From Pyrenula massariospora (taxonomy: Eukaryota > Ascomycota > Eurotiomycetes > Pyrenulales > Pyrenulaceae): DNA of 64,000 nucleotides. The number at the start of each line of letters is the position of its first letter. Position 1 is the stretch's first letter. This document shows positions 1 to 10,445 of the stretch, one piece after another. The position numbers were made by a program, and so were the translations under genes. The notes under the pieces were generated by a model. That model was not told the origin of the DNA, made no database searches, and worked only from the letters and a program-made list of their open reading frames with translations. The stretch lies in assembly GCA_021030905.1 (NCBI GenBank), contig JAGFMI010000015.1, forward strand, positions 558,001 through 622,000. The letters run 5' to 3'.

Positions 1-268
1 TCACCAAGCTGCTCATCTGCCATTGGGAGAGACTTTTCCCGGAAAAAATCACGAGCTTGATGTCTAGCCTTTTACCCAGGGTTATGATGGAGCTTTCGAG
101 AGGTAAGGATATGGCTCGTGAGCTTGCTTGTGCGGTGAGTGACGTTTTATATTCTGCGAACGCGCCCTCTATGGCATGTCTAGATTGTAAAAGCGTGAAC
201 AGCCACCTGAAAGAGCTTAATCGACCCTACCAAGTATACTTCAAAACCGGCCGTGTACCATCTTAAAG
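1..268. other. Upstream flank, no supported gene
   Basis: Window edge and upstream region of the esterase gene. A 69-codon open frame on the + strand has no recognisable domain. It probably holds promoter and 5' leader sequence of the esterase, but no clear TATA box is visible. Confidence 0.4.
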
Positions 269-1498
269 ATGTTTTCCAAACTATCTCCTCTGTTTCTCGC
301 GTCTATCCCTCTTCTCTCCTCTGCATCCCCAATCCAAAAGCGCCAAAATTCCACAGGCACATGGAGTGTAGAACAATTCAACAGCTTCATCACATTCGGC
401 GACAGCTACACAGACGAGAATCGCCTTAGCTACTTCATTGCACATAACTACACCGCGCCGCCACCAGGAACAATCCTTCCTGAGGTATGTGGCGTATCTT
501 TAATCTCGAATCCTTCCACTGACTTTTGTACTAAGAGCTTTAACACCGCCTCCGGCGGCCGCGACTGGCCCCGTTACGTCGTTCAATATACTGGCACCTC
601 TGCCGCGAATGGAACCTTTCTTCCCCAGCTCCAATTGTATAATTATGCCGTCAGCGGCGCCGTCTGCGACAATAACATCACCCCCCGAGCGCTGTCGCCA
701 ACGGCTCTCTTCCCTGCTGTCCAGCAGTATGAAGTTCCTGCTTTTCTCGCGGACAAAGCCTCAAATAGAAACGGCACCGACGAGCCGTATTTCACTCCTG
801 CATTGACCGCAGATGATGCTGTGTATGCATTGTGGATCGGCACCAACGATCTCGGCAACAATGCCTTCCTTACCGATACCCAAGTCCTTGGCAACACCCT
901 GACAGACTACACCGACTGCGTACTCTCCGTCTTCGACCAACTCTACTCATCCGGCGCACGCTACCTTGTCTTGTTCAACAACGCGCCGCTACAGCTTGCG
1001 CCATTGTATGCTAATGACAGTCTAAACGGGGTAGGCCCGAATCACTATTGGAAGGACAAGCCGGACAACCACACAGAGATCTCAATCAAGATGACGCAGG
1101 AAGTGACGACCACGAACGAAATTTTCAAATACGAGGCGCCGTATGACCAGCTCGTCGGTAACAGATGGCCAGGCGCAAATATCGCACTCTTCGACGTGTA
1201 CAGCTTGGTTTGTTCTGTTCCTTCTCAATTCCCCAAACTCGAAAGCTGACTCAGAAATCATTAGATCTACGACATCTACACGAACCCCTCACAATATCTG
1301 AATGGCACAGAACCGGCGAATGTCTCCGGGTTTGATGACCATTGCGCGGTGGATGGGAGCGCGTGCGTGCGCGACGATAGCCCGGACTCATATCTGTGGT
1401 TTGACGAGCTGCACCCGAGCGAGCAGACGGACCGGGTGATTGCGAAGGAGTTTGTGAGTTTGTTGGACGGGGAGAGCTTGTATGCGACATATTTCTAG
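269..1498 (+). CDS. Secreted GDSL/SGNH esterase, carbohydrate esterase family 16 type
   Basis: Probable extracellular acetyl esterase acting on acetylated sugars or hemicellulose fragments. Exons are 269-484, 536-1207 and 1265-1498 (373 aa). The 51-nt first intron is in frame and lacks stops, so it can be misread as coding; removing it joins TILPE to SFNTASGGR, as in the family. The second intron (1208-1264) joins FDVYSL to IYDIYTNPS. A signal peptide of about 20 residues is followed by a Lys-Arg site. Block I is FGDSYTDE with the nucleophile at Ser46, GTNDLG is the glycine/asparagine block, and DELHPSE near the C-terminus supplies Asp and His. The SGNH core is therefore complete. The family call rests on motif order and exon fit. 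The precise substrate is not visible in the sequence. Confidence 0.88.
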
Positions 1499-2277
1499 AC
1501 ATTGGAAACCGGAAAGGTAAATGCACATTTAAGAGGAAGTTTTTGTGACTGTTGTGATGAAAGATGAGTACATCCTCCAGACTACCTAGATATAATGTGT
1601 TGTTTAATGCAAAAAGTGTGTTGCATATTCAGTACTAACCATCCACGTGAAGATCTCGATCTAATACATTTATTCCATCAAGTTCATCGGGGCAAATCTT
1701 CGCTCGGTTATACCGAAACCGAACGAATTGTGCCATGGCGCCAGTGCTTAACATTCCCAGACATGCTAACTATTCTTCTACCAAGTGTGTTAGGCAGGTG
1801 TGCTGTAACCATGTAGCAACTTACACTGTCTCTATATTCTTACTTTCCACGACAACTTAGAAGCCTCGTCGGTCAACGTCATCCGGTCTTTCCATATAAT
1901 ATGCTTATCGAGCTCGAGGTAGCTGCTTATAGTCACGCTACTTTTATCACGTTGTCAATGACTACCGTTTGTGACAATTTTTTCTTTGTCAGATATTCTT
2001 TTTCAAAATAGCATTGTGCACTTCTGAGTCTACTTCAAAGAGCCGACCAACGTTAATCAAATGCTAGGCCGGACTCATTTCCATTGTCTTCCAACCAATG
2101 CGAATAAGGTAGTTTAAATCTCTTCGTGGCCCTCTACTTGTAATCTTCTTGTAACTACTCTTCTCCTGCCCTGATCTTGAGAGCTTGCTGTATTCGTTCC
2201 GCCGGGTACTCCAAGTCGTTGCCACTTCTCTAAACTAGGTGGGTGACTCATACGACTTGGAAACATAAAAGCTAACA
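1499..2277. other. Intergenic region
   Basis: Holds the 3' flank of the esterase and the promoter of the kinase-like gene. Only short frames without recognisable domains are present. The context before the next start is GCTAACAATG. Confidence 0.4.
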
Positions 2278-3654
2278 ATGCTTCACGATTTCTCGACTTA
2301 CCTTGAATTCGCCGAAGGGACCGCCGCTGCCATCAATTTCTCAGACGTCCCTGGCAGAACGTTGCTTTTTGTCCAGCTTCTGGGAGCAGGAACGGCGGGC
2401 CAGGTTGCTTTGGTTCGGAGTACAGATATTGACGCTCCTTTGTCTGCGAATAGACCGTTATTTGCTCGAAAGCGGACTCTAAATACGGAGGAAGGGCCTA
2501 GCCTTCCCCCAGAAGTCGCCTACCCGTCTGAAAAGCATGAGTCTGTACCACAAGTTATTGAGTGGGGGGACTACGACGACAAAGAATATTGTCCACGCCT
2601 CGATACCCGAGGTTACTTCACGATCCAGGACTTCTGCAACGGCGGCACTCTCGAGAACCTAATCACCCAGTATTCCGACGAAAACAAAATGGTCCCCGAG
2701 TCCTTCATCTGGAAGTATCTCACAACACTAACCAATGTAATAGACTGGGCCCACAACAAACACAACCCTCGCCTCATCCACGGCGACCCCCAACCCGCAA
2801 ACGTCTTCCTCAACTACCCCCCCGGCTCGCCCACCACCGTCCCCGACATCCTCCTCGGCGACTGGGGCCTCTCCCGCACCTTCCTCCCTGCCTCCAACCC
2901 CCGCAACGCCCTCCACGACCTCACCTGGCTCGACCGCACCGCCTGCGACCTGGTCAGCACCCACGCCCCCGCCCCCGCCCGCGCACACCCAGACGACCCC
3001 GACTCCGACCCCACTGCCTGGGCCCCCTACTCCGCCGAACTGAAGCACGCCATCCGCTGGCTGCGCCACCAGTGCTCCGAGATCGAAGATTGCGGTTGGC
3101 TGCACGCGCACGCCACAATTTCCGCCATGCACATGAAATTCCTGCAGAACCCCCACCGCCAACTCCCCGCCAGCAACGACGACGTGTCCTGGACGCGCCC
3201 GGTGTATGCGCAGCAGCCGCTGTTCCTCTCCGCGCAAGATCTGGCGGACGCGTACAACGGGCTAGGTCCGCACGCGGCGCTGCTGTTCCACCGGGACGCT
3301 GAGGAGGAGGCGGCGTCGTGGGCGCATGGGTGGTTTGCGAGGGAGACCATCACCCCGCCGTTTCGGTTCGTGCTTGTTGATAGGGGGACGCTGGAGGTTG
3401 TGAGGGAGATCACGCCCGAAGAGGTGGATTATTGGGCACACGTTTATCGGCCAACGCCGGAGAGGGGGGAGGCAGGGGAGGGGAAGGAGGTGAGCGGCTG
3501 GCCGGAAGGGGAGGGGAAGGGGGAGAGGGTGGAGCGGACGCCGACGGAGGATACGAAGGCGATTGATGGATTTCCGGAGCCTGGAGAGGCGCCGGCGGAG
3601 GGGTTCGTGGAGTTCGATGATTTGCTGGGGGAGATGTCGCCGATTGGGGATTAG
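2278..3654 (+). CDS. Divergent protein-kinase-like protein
   Basis: A single-exon 458-aa protein with a kinase fold that departs from the usual signatures. The glycine-rich loop is LGAGTAGQV (about residues 35-43) and a candidate ATP-binding lysine lies in FARKR (Lys65). The catalytic loop reads LIHGDPQPANVF, so HRD has become His168-Gly-Asp170 with Asn175 kept. The DFG segment reads GDWG (Asp195). The ATP and metal ligands look present, so it may be active, but the HGD form also resembles aminoglycoside- or small-molecule-kinase folds. Residues about 395-458 are a low-complexity Gly/Glu-rich tail. Codon choice in the middle is strongly C-rich. The substrate and pathway cannot be inferred. 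Confidence 0.72.
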   Translation: MLHDFSTYLEFAEGTAAAINFSDVPGRTLLFVQLLGAGTAGQVALVRSTDIDAPLSANRPLFARKRTLNTEEGPSLPPEVAYPSEKHESVPQVIEWGDYDDKEYCPRLDTRGYFTIQDFCNGGTLENLITQYSDENKMVPESFIWKYLTTLTNVIDWAHNKHNPRLIHGDPQPANVFLNYPPGSPTTVPDILLGDWGLSRTFLPASNPRNALHDLTWLDRTACDLVSTHAPAPARAHPDDPDSDPTAWAPYSAELKHAIRWLRHQCSEIEDCGWLHAHATISAMHMKFLQNPHRQLPASNDDVSWTRPVYAQQPLFLSAQDLADAYNGLGPHAALLFHRDAEEEAASWAHGWFARETITPPFRFVLVDRGTLEVVREITPEEVDYWAHVYRPTPERGEAGEGKEVSGWPEGEGKGERVERTPTEDTKAIDGFPEPGEAPAEGFVEFDDLLGEMSPIGD

Positions 3655-4409
3655 CAGAGGGCTCGTGTTGAAGTTTTTTGCTGCGGTTGGGGGAATGAGG
3701 AGAGGGAGTGGTGACTGGACTGGACTGTAAGTTGACATAGCTCTTTTGTTTGTACTGGACGTGCTGCTGTCCCCCTCCCTCCTTTTTTTGGGCTTAGTGG
3801 ATCTCCTGTGTCTCTCTACGTCTGTGCCAGCGACTTCTCCAGGTTCTTCGCTGGCCGATTCTTTACTTTCTGAGGGTTTTTTGGATATTATCGGCCACGA
3901 GCCACTTGTCCGTTCTTATAGTCTAGCTCTAGTCTATCTGGTCTTCTCTTGATCTTTGCCAAGCTGCCTAACGCCGGTAGAAATTTCGAAAACCCGTGCT
4001 AAGGCCCTGCTTGAGATTAGTGTAAATCCTTTATCAGACAACATATCATTGAAATACTTAGATTCATAATCAATTAAGGTACCCTTCAAGAGCACTACAG
4101 CTTGAACTCTACTGTTCTTATACAGTTCTTATATATGGTCATTGAGAGATTCTATCTTGAAGAACAGGACTTAATTTCGTAATTCTTAACGGGGGGACTT
4201 AACCTTTCCCTACAAATAGCTGTTAAGTATTCCATCTGCAGCCGCTATGCCACAAGCCTCATATCCACCTCCAAAAACCCCAACTTAGTGAACGCATCAA
4301 AATCTCCAGATAAAGCAAAGCAAAAACACCACACCAAACCCATCCCAAACCCCCAAACCTCCCTTTACACATATGCCCTCAACAGAACCCACCGCCTCAT
4401 CCCCCCTCA
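3655..4409. other. Intergenic region between convergent genes
   Basis: Joins the 3' ends of the kinase-like gene and the Ser/Thr-rich gene. The segment at about 3990-4215 is AT-rich and lacks long open frames. No RNA gene or repeat is recognised. Confidence 0.4.
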
Positions 4410-5348
4410 TCACCCCCAAACCCCCTTCGTCACCGCACCCCCCAGGTCCCCAGCACCAGTCTCACTTGCCCGCGCCCTCCTCTCACACCCACCCGACCTG
4501 CCCGCACTGCGGCTAGACCGTTCGGCGCTCCCGGAGCGTGTCGGCCGAATGGGAGCGCGAGAGCTGTTTGTGCGGCTCCTGGTAAGTTTCTGCGAGGGTT
4601 GGCCGCGGGACCCGCTGCGCGTCGGAGGGTTTGAAGCGGGTAAGCTGTGGGTTTGGATGGGGTGCGGGGTGGGGGATTTGGGGAGGGAGGATGGGGGTGG
4701 TGGTTTGGTTGACCTCGTTGGTGAGGTGGTTGGTTTCGAGGGGGTTAGGGTGCTTGGTGGGGTGGATTTGGAGGTGCTGGGGTTTGATGTTGAGGTTGAG
4801 GTTGAGGTTTGGGAATGGGTGCTGGACTTTGACTTTGAGGTTGAGGTTGAAGAGGTGTCGCTCGACGTGGTGGTTGATTCCTTTGTCGAAGTTGGCTCGG
4901 ACGAGCTGCTTGATTTGGTCGACTCTGGGGTTGATGGCTTCGTCTTGTGATTGTGATGGTGATGGCCGCCACCGCCGCGAGGGCTTCTGCCTGTCAGACG
5001 CCGGAAGAATCTGACGAGTCTGTTTGGGGCTTGCCCTTGGTCATCATTATCGGTAATGTCGACGTCATCGTTGGGGTTGTCCGGGACACCATCTTGGTCA
5101 AGGTCATGACAGCGCTGCTGTTGACTGGGTTCGCCTGAGTCGACATCCGACTTTTCTTTAGAGGGGTTCTCTAGGTTTGTAAAATGTTCCGAGCCGTATG
5201 CCATCTCTATAGCACGGACGACAAGATCCGCTGGCGGATGTTTAGCATCAGGCAGTACTGGTGCGGGCACTGTTGCTCCTTGCTGATCCCATAATAAGAA
5301 GAAAGAGCACAAGAGCAGGGCTAGACTTCTCGTCGCTTTGAGAGACAT
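4410..5348 (-). CDS. Putative secreted Ser/Thr/Pro-rich protein with a calcium-loop-like motif
   Basis: A 312-aa open frame. The N-terminus (LALLLCSFFLLW core) looks like a signal peptide ending near residue 25. A short acidic motif, HDLDQDGVPDNPNDD at residues 81-95, resembles the D-x-D-x-D-G-x-x-D loops of thrombospondin type 3 or dockerin-like calcium sites. It is followed by a His/Gly patch and then about 150 residues rich in Ser, Thr, Pro and Lys, typical of heavily O-glycosylated fungal wall or extracellular proteins. The opposite strand also has a long frame here, but it is a low-complexity shadow of the Ser/Thr codons. No known family is recognised. The 3' end may contain an unrecognised intron, so the C-terminus is uncertain. 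Confidence 0.5.
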   Translation of the reverse strand: MSLKATRSLALLLCSFFLLWDQQGATVPAPVLPDAKHPPADLVVRAIEMAYGSEHFTNLENPSKEKSDVDSGEPSQQQRCHDLDQDGVPDNPNDDVDITDNDDQGQAPNRLVRFFRRLTGRSPRGGGGHHHHNHKTKPSTPESTKSSSSSEPTSTKESTTTSSDTSSTSTSKSKSSTHSQTSTSTSTSNPSTSKSTPPSTLTPSKPTTSPTRSTKPPPPSSLPKSPTPHPIQTHSLPASNPPTRSGSRGQPSQKLTRSRTNSSRAPIRPTRSGSAERSSRSAGRSGGCERRARASETGAGDLGGAVTKGVWG

Positions 5349-6574
5349 GATGAGGCCAGCTCAGCGAGAGGAGGTTGAGGACCAGGTTTGCAAAGGAAAC
5401 GGACTGGTCGTGCCAGACTGCAAGCTGACCAGCAGCAATATAGAATGTGAGAGAAGCTAGGACGCGAAAGAGCGACTAAAGAAAAATAAGTAGGAAATGA
5501 GTAGAAAAGTGGTATGAGACGTTCCATGATACTTGATAGATCTCATATTTCAGACAGGCGTGGCGGTAAATGAAATGACGACGAATGAAGCTTTAACTCA
5601 ATTGATGTATATCGTTGGCCTACCAAGGGACGAACCAACTATTAAGAATATACTCACGTTGGGAAAAGATACAAGAGATTAGACTATGCGTTGTAAAAGC
5701 AATCTTCTACCCGGATGTATTGCGTGAAGTTTGAGCTACAGGTGGGTAAGTACCAACTGTTGTCAAAGGGATAGAGTATGATACAAGATTGATCTAGAAG
5801 AGGTTGGGACGTGAACGAAATGTGGGACTGCTCAAGGTCTCCAGGCCTTTGTTGGTGTTGTAGCACAAGCTGAGATATTGGTTATCTCGTCTTCCAAGCG
5901 TCTAAACGAACAGCGTGTAAGCATATGCGGTTAGTGACTCTGAGTGGCTGATTGAAGAAAACAAATGAGTGCCATGGGCGAGCTTTTAACACAGATTTCT
6001 TATTAGACCATTGGACCAGTATTCATGAAATACTTGCAACTGGCCTTTGCCGTTGGTGGATCGCAAGTACAGCTTCGACAAGCGAATAGTAATAGAATTA
6101 GGGAGGCATGGTAATGGTTTCGAGCGCACGAATATCCTTGAGGAAGATGACAGTGTCAAATCGTCTTGAGCTGCATGATGCGCTATAATGAAGCTAATTT
6201 TTCAATGTAGCTCGTCCTCTTAGGACTTCAATAGCTTTATGTCGTGCAAAATTCTTTCTCTAGATCCTTTGACGGATATGTTAAAAGCATGGTGTTTAGG
6301 GATATGAGCAGGTTGAAATCTTGATCTGCTTCGCAGCACAGATGGCCGGTTGAGAAATTCCTGAAGAATTCTTTTATGCAGGCGATCCCCCGAAAATCTC
6401 GAAGAGAAGAGGTGTTCAACTGAAAGCCGAGGAAAGCATAGTGCTGTAAATACTATAAACTGCATAGATATCAAATTCAGCCACACTACTCCTTTGCTAA
6501 TATACTTTTGCATCCCAATCAAGAACAATCCAGACGCAAATCCCCTCCCAGAACACCGGCTAGTACATCACAAA
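5349..6574. other. Intergenic region, nothing recognised
   Basis: About 1.2 kb containing the promoter of the Ser/Thr-rich gene and the 3' flank of the LMBD1 gene. Only short frames without domains are visible, and no repeat or RNA gene is seen. Confidence 0.4.
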
Positions 6575-8365
6575 TTACTCCTCTGCTTCCCTGCCGTTCG
6601 ATCCCCCAGCTCCATTTGACTTCGCAACCCTTCCGGTAATATCCTGCCAAGTAGCTCCAAACCTTCTCCCAGTACTCGCTAGCAGGCCCTCTTCCTCTTC
6701 CTCCAAGGCGTCTGCCTCGTCGTCCTCATCTTGCATCTTTGGCGTCCGGAATAACATTAATGAGAACACAATGAGGAAAACTCCAAGGAAGAAGAATTGC
6801 GCCCAAAAGTCCACGACCCCAAAGAAGGGGAAGTTGACGGTGACCCGATTCAGAAAGGTTGAGACGACCGAGGGTGTGCAAACGTTTTTGGCGGCGGCTT
6901 CGGAGTGCGAAGGTGACTCTCGGCAGAGTTTGATGTCATTCTTGTGGTTTGAACAATCAGGCTGCTCGCCTGGGTGGCGCAGCGGGTGGTCGCAAAATGT
7001 CTGCGGGCCGAAGGTGGCATATTGAGGGGCGACCATCATAGCGATACTGTAGTTAAGGGCGAGCGTAATGAGAGTAAGGAGAACTGTAGCGACGAGGAGG
7101 GCTTGAGGGGACGTGTGGCCCTTCCTGATGCGGAATATCGTTAGCCAGAGGAAACGGATGCCGATAGTCGCGACGCCGACGATGGATCCGCTGAAGAAGA
7201 GGAGAACCAAAAGGAGGAAGAGGACGTAGTCGATTGGGAAGACTTTGGCGGTTTGGACAAGGATCCAGTTCAGTGGTTGAACGATTTTTGGGTGAGCGAG
7301 CAGATAACCACAGTGGCTTTTGCATACGCTGTGGGCAGCCTTGTCGATGCCTGTGATCAGCATACTGACAAATACCAGGACTGTGATCAGAAGAAGGAAG
7401 ATGCCTCCCAGCAGCTTGAGTGGGCGGAAGACGGCTTCAATTTTTAGCCATGCTCGCATCAAGAAAGAGCGGCCTTCACCGCTATTCTCAGCGGCGATAC
7501 GCTCTCGCCGAACCAATGTCCTTTCCTCACGTACTAGAGCCTCGAGCTCCCTTCGATCTTTGCTATTCAAACCATCAGGATTGCCTTCATTTCTGCCTTG
7601 TAATTGACGTTGACGTTCGCGGTTTTCTTCAAGCTGAGAGGCTGTCGACTGGTGAAGAGCCGGGGCTGAGACGGAAGGGGCGCTCTTTATCAAGCTCAAT
7701 GGCAGCAGTGCTAGGCCAGACGCCGTATATATTACATAGAGAACAATCCCGATCGTAATTAGCAGGCCCAATGCGAAAGTAAGTGCTCGTTCTCCATGGT
7801 TTTCCTCGTTTAGCAGACGTCGGAGAAAGTCGAGGTCGAACGAGGTATCTTTCCGGTCTCGAGCAACCGGAACAAAGTAACCGACGAGGAAAAGCGCAAT
7901 GCAAATGAAGATGAAGACGAGTGTATACTTGAATGCTGCCCAAAATCGAGAGCCAAATGTTTGCGTTCCTTCTTCTGCCGCCACCTCGTCATATTCTTCA
8001 TACCAGAAGTAGGTGAATGGCACTACCAGAAGACAGAGCAGAGCATCTAGAGAATAGAGAAAGTAGTACACGATCTCTAGTGTATAGACAATGCTGTCTA
8101 CTCTGTCCTGACTTGCCCAGTCTTTGCGTTGACCAGTCTTGGACGAGGTGGTGGAGGAGACCAAAGCGACGTCGACGGGGAGGAGGAGGACCGTGGCTAG
8201 GAGTGCGGTGATGGTAAAGATGCAGACGGTTGTAATAGAGGCGGAGCGTTCGCGCGGTGTTTGGTAGAGGTAGACAAATATCGAGGCTAGGAGCAGTAAT
8301 AGTGCGACGCAGATAGCGTATACTACCCAGATGAGAGTCGTCTGCACCAGACCTTGATTCGCCAT
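6575..8365 (-). CDS. LMBR1-like membrane protein (LMBD1, probable lysosomal/vacuolar cobalamin transporter type)
   Basis: A multispanning membrane protein of 596 aa when started at 8365 ([19 protein letters not shown]). That start puts the first membrane helix directly at the N-terminus, as in the family; the frame stays open for 58 more codons upstream, but they look non-coding. Four to five hydrophobic helices are followed by a charged cytosolic loop ([14 protein letters not shown] region) and then four more helices. A Glu-rich tail ([16 protein letters not shown]) is typical of fungal LMBD1 proteins. In animals LMBD1 is needed for cobalamin export from lysosomes. Fungal members are named by homology, and many fungi do not use cobalamin, so the substrate here is uncertain. 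No introns are needed. Confidence 0.8.
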   Translation of the reverse strand: MANQGLVQTTLIWVVYAICVALLLLLASIFVYLYQTPRERSASITTVCIFTITALLATVLLLPVDVALVSSTTSSKTGQRKDWASQDRVDSIVYTLEIVYYFLYSLDALLCLLVVPFTYFWYEEYDEVAAEEGTQTFGSRFWAAFKYTLVFIFICIALFLVGYFVPVARDRKDTSFDLDFLRRLLNEENHGERALTFALGLLITIGIVLYVIYTASGLALLPLSLIKSAPSVSAPALHQSTASQLEENRERQRQLQGRNEGNPDGLNSKDRRELEALVREERTLVRRERIAAENSGEGRSFLMRAWLKIEAVFRPLKLLGGIFLLLITVLVFVSMLITGIDKAAHSVCKSHCGYLLAHPKIVQPLNWILVQTAKVFPIDYVLFLLLVLLFFSGSIVGVATIGIRFLWLTIFRIRKGHTSPQALLVATVLLTLITLALNYSIAMMVAPQYATFGPQTFCDHPLRHPGEQPDCSNHKNDIKLCRESPSHSEAAAKNVCTPSVVSTFLNRVTVNFPFFGVVDFWAQFFFLGVFLIVFSLMLFRTPKMQDEDDEADALEEEEEGLLASTGRRFGATWQDITGRVAKSNGAGGSNGREAEE

Positions 8366-9038
8366 GTTGTCGACACAATTTGAACTTGGTCTGGAACAAA
8401 GGTAGAGAGACACATAACAGGCAGCGGGGCCATTTGGCCAAGTTTGTTTGGGGATTTCCCGTGTTGCACCTCCTGCGTCATTCTTATTCGCAAAGTGGCC
8501 CGTGCATTGGAGCGGGGCGGAATTTGGGACTCTATGCACGTGCCTCGCTAGATGCGGCCGCTACCCACCGACTGCTTCACTATTCACTCACATGAGTCGC
8601 CAGCTAACATCACAACAATTTGCAACTTTCGTGGACCACGGCTCAATAATCAGCGTCTAAATCTGCCGCAAACTTTGCAGGCAGGTCTCCGTACCGTCCG
8701 ATATGCATCTGGACGTTCAGTTTCCGATATCGATCAATAACTTTAAACCTCCGTCTCCATGCCAGCTGCAAATTAAGATCTATCCCAACATCGTGACAAG
8801 GATTCTATTAACATGAAGCATTTGCGTGAAAGTTAAGGAATGAAAGATTCATCGAAATTTTCTATGAAGTAGTATCGGGAGCCAAGCACGATCAACTGTC
8901 CCTGTGCATCGCCAGAGGTCCCAGTATAGATCCAGAACTGAGTTCTCAGTACAAAGACGCCAAGAAGGAGCATCGTTGCTCCGAAGTCCCCTCTCCAAGT
9001 CGCAATTGTGTCATTCTTCTTCTCATAGTGGTCCGTGG
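8366..9038. other. Intergenic region
   Basis: Promoter of the LMBD1 gene and 3' flank of AIM6. A frame just downstream of the AIM6 stop, on the same strand, encodes one hydrophobic stretch, but it has no start context or family match and was not called. Confidence 0.4.
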
Positions 9039-10445
9039 TCAATGCTGCTCCTCTTTCTCTCGCGCGTCGAAGAACTCCTGCGCGGCCTTGAGATGATCGA
9101 CGTTCAATATTCCGGTGCGGGCATTGACAATGTCTGTCCAAATGGCATGTCTCGTACCTGAGGGCCAGTTGGGCGTGTCGTAGTATCTCGAGAGTAGGCC
9201 ACGAGCCCGAGCTGCATCTATCTGATCCTTCACTTTTGCAGATTGAGACGACGTCAATCCCCATGTACCAGATTTTCTGATGCTTTTGCCAAAGGCTACT
9301 GACGCATAAAGTGAGTTCGTCGTGTTATATAGGAATTGTCCCGCTGGCTTTCCTTTATCTGGGTCGCCTAATTTGTCAAGCGGCGCGTCGAAAAAGACAT
9401 CTCGGAAGTTCATTGTTGGCACATTGGCGGGCAGTGCCGCTACTTCATTGAAAACAGTGTGTCCGGACATGATGACGGTCAGTGGTCTCCTGACAACTTG
9501 TTGTGATGTATGGTTGAAGTAAGTTAGCCATTTCCTATCTCTCAGCGGCTGAAGCTGTTCAAGGACGACTGGAAGCGTGGTCGTGCCGTTAGATTTGGCA
9601 TCGATCAGAAGTCCAAAGGATGTGTCTGGAGACGTGTCGTATACTCCTTGAAAATTATTCGAGCCATTGACCTTGCGATTTTGCATTGCATCGGGTGAAT
9701 TCTGACGCGCAATGATCTGACTTATTGGGTCGAGATACAATGAACGCAAAGTCCTGTCTGTCTTAAGATCCTTCAGCTTGTGACCTACTAGCAAATCCTG
9801 CTTCGCCTTTCCCTCTTCAGTCACATTTTTTAGCCAAACATCTGCTTCAACGCTCTCGGCACCATACTCTATTGCATCGAACAGGGGATGCTGACGCAAG
9901 TAATCGTTATGGCTGTGGATCGGCAGAGGGTTGATGTTTAAGGTCAAATTGGACGATATATTCAACCGCGCTCCGACGCGAGAACTCGGGAAACCCCAAT
10001 GCCGCAAAATTTCGTTGAGCGTGCGATCTGGGCTAGGTTCCTTCAACATATGTGTTGTGATGCCCACAATAGTAATGATGAAGCTGTTCAAGTTAGCATC
10101 TGATGAAAGTAGCCGAAAGAGACTCTGCAAAATCAATTGGTGTACTGACCATATCACTACAACACTGGCCGCACAAGCAAGACGCTTTCGCCGACGCCGT
10201 TTCAATGCAGACCCAGTCCGAACGTGGATGACCTTCTTTGGCTCACGTTGAAAGCGCCTGACGCTCAACCATCTCTGAAAGACATTACCGTCCTCGTTTC
10301 TAGCCACCGGCTCATATTCTGGCATCAAGTTGGCTTTGAGGTCTTTGGAGCTAATCTCATAATTTGCCTTCTGCCACGAGATGTTCTCGTTCATCCGAGC
10401 TGAGACGGTGTCCATAATGCAACAGAACAAAGCCCTCAGAGACAA
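9039..10445 (-). CDS. AIM6: AIM6-like PLC-type phosphodiesterase-fold protein
   Basis: Resembles yeast Aim6 (altered inheritance of mitochondria 6), a protein of unknown reaction with a PLC-like phosphodiesterase TIM-barrel fold. Exons are 10445-10150 and 10083-9039 (446 aa). The 66-nt intron has the branch site GCTAAC; it is in frame and stop-free, so it can be misread as coding. Its removal restores one clean membrane helix, VVVICFIITIVGI. After that helix come the barrel signatures IHSHNDY, YGAESVEADVWL and LLVGHKL, with the His, Glu and Asp ligands expected of a metal-dependent phosphodiesterase. The N-terminus before the helix is basic and hydrophilic, suggesting a single-pass membrane anchor. 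The substrate is unknown for the family. Confidence 0.85.
   Translation of the reverse strand: MSLRALFCCIMDTVSARMNENISWQKANYEISSKDLKANLMPEYEPVARNEDGNVFQRWLSVRRFQREPKKVIHVRTGSALKRRRRKRLACAASVVVIWSVHQLILQSLFRLLSSDANLNSFIITIVGITTHMLKEPSPDRTLNEILRHWGFPSSRVGARLNISSNLTLNINPLPIHSHNDYLRQHPLFDAIEYGAESVEADVWLKNVTEEGKAKQDLLVGHKLKDLKTDRTLRSLYLDPISQIIARQNSPDAMQNRKVNGSNNFQGVYDTSPDTSFGLLIDAKSNGTTTLPVVLEQLQPLRDRKWLTYFNHTSQQVVRRPLTVIMSGHTVFNEVAALPANVPTMNFRDVFFDAPLDKLGDPDKGKPAGQFLYNTTNSLYASVAFGKSIRKSGTWGLTSSQSAKVKDQIDAARARGLLSRYYDTPNWPSGTRHAIWTDIVNARTGILNVDHLKAAQEFFDAREKEEQH

Noticed and set aside
2728-3237. Gly/Val-rich minus-strand frame over the kinase-like gene
   Set aside because: Composition is the mirror of C-rich codons in the real gene.
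4288-4950. Long + strand frame opposite the Ser/Thr-rich gene
   Set aside because: Its Val/Glu/Gly-rich low-complexity product is the antisense of Ser/Thr/Pro codons; the minus strand has a signal peptide and sensible composition.
8833-9264. Minus-strand frame overlapping the AIM6 3' end, with one hydrophobic segment
   Set aside because: Overlaps AIM6 in another frame and has no family match; the hydrophobic stretch alone is not enough.
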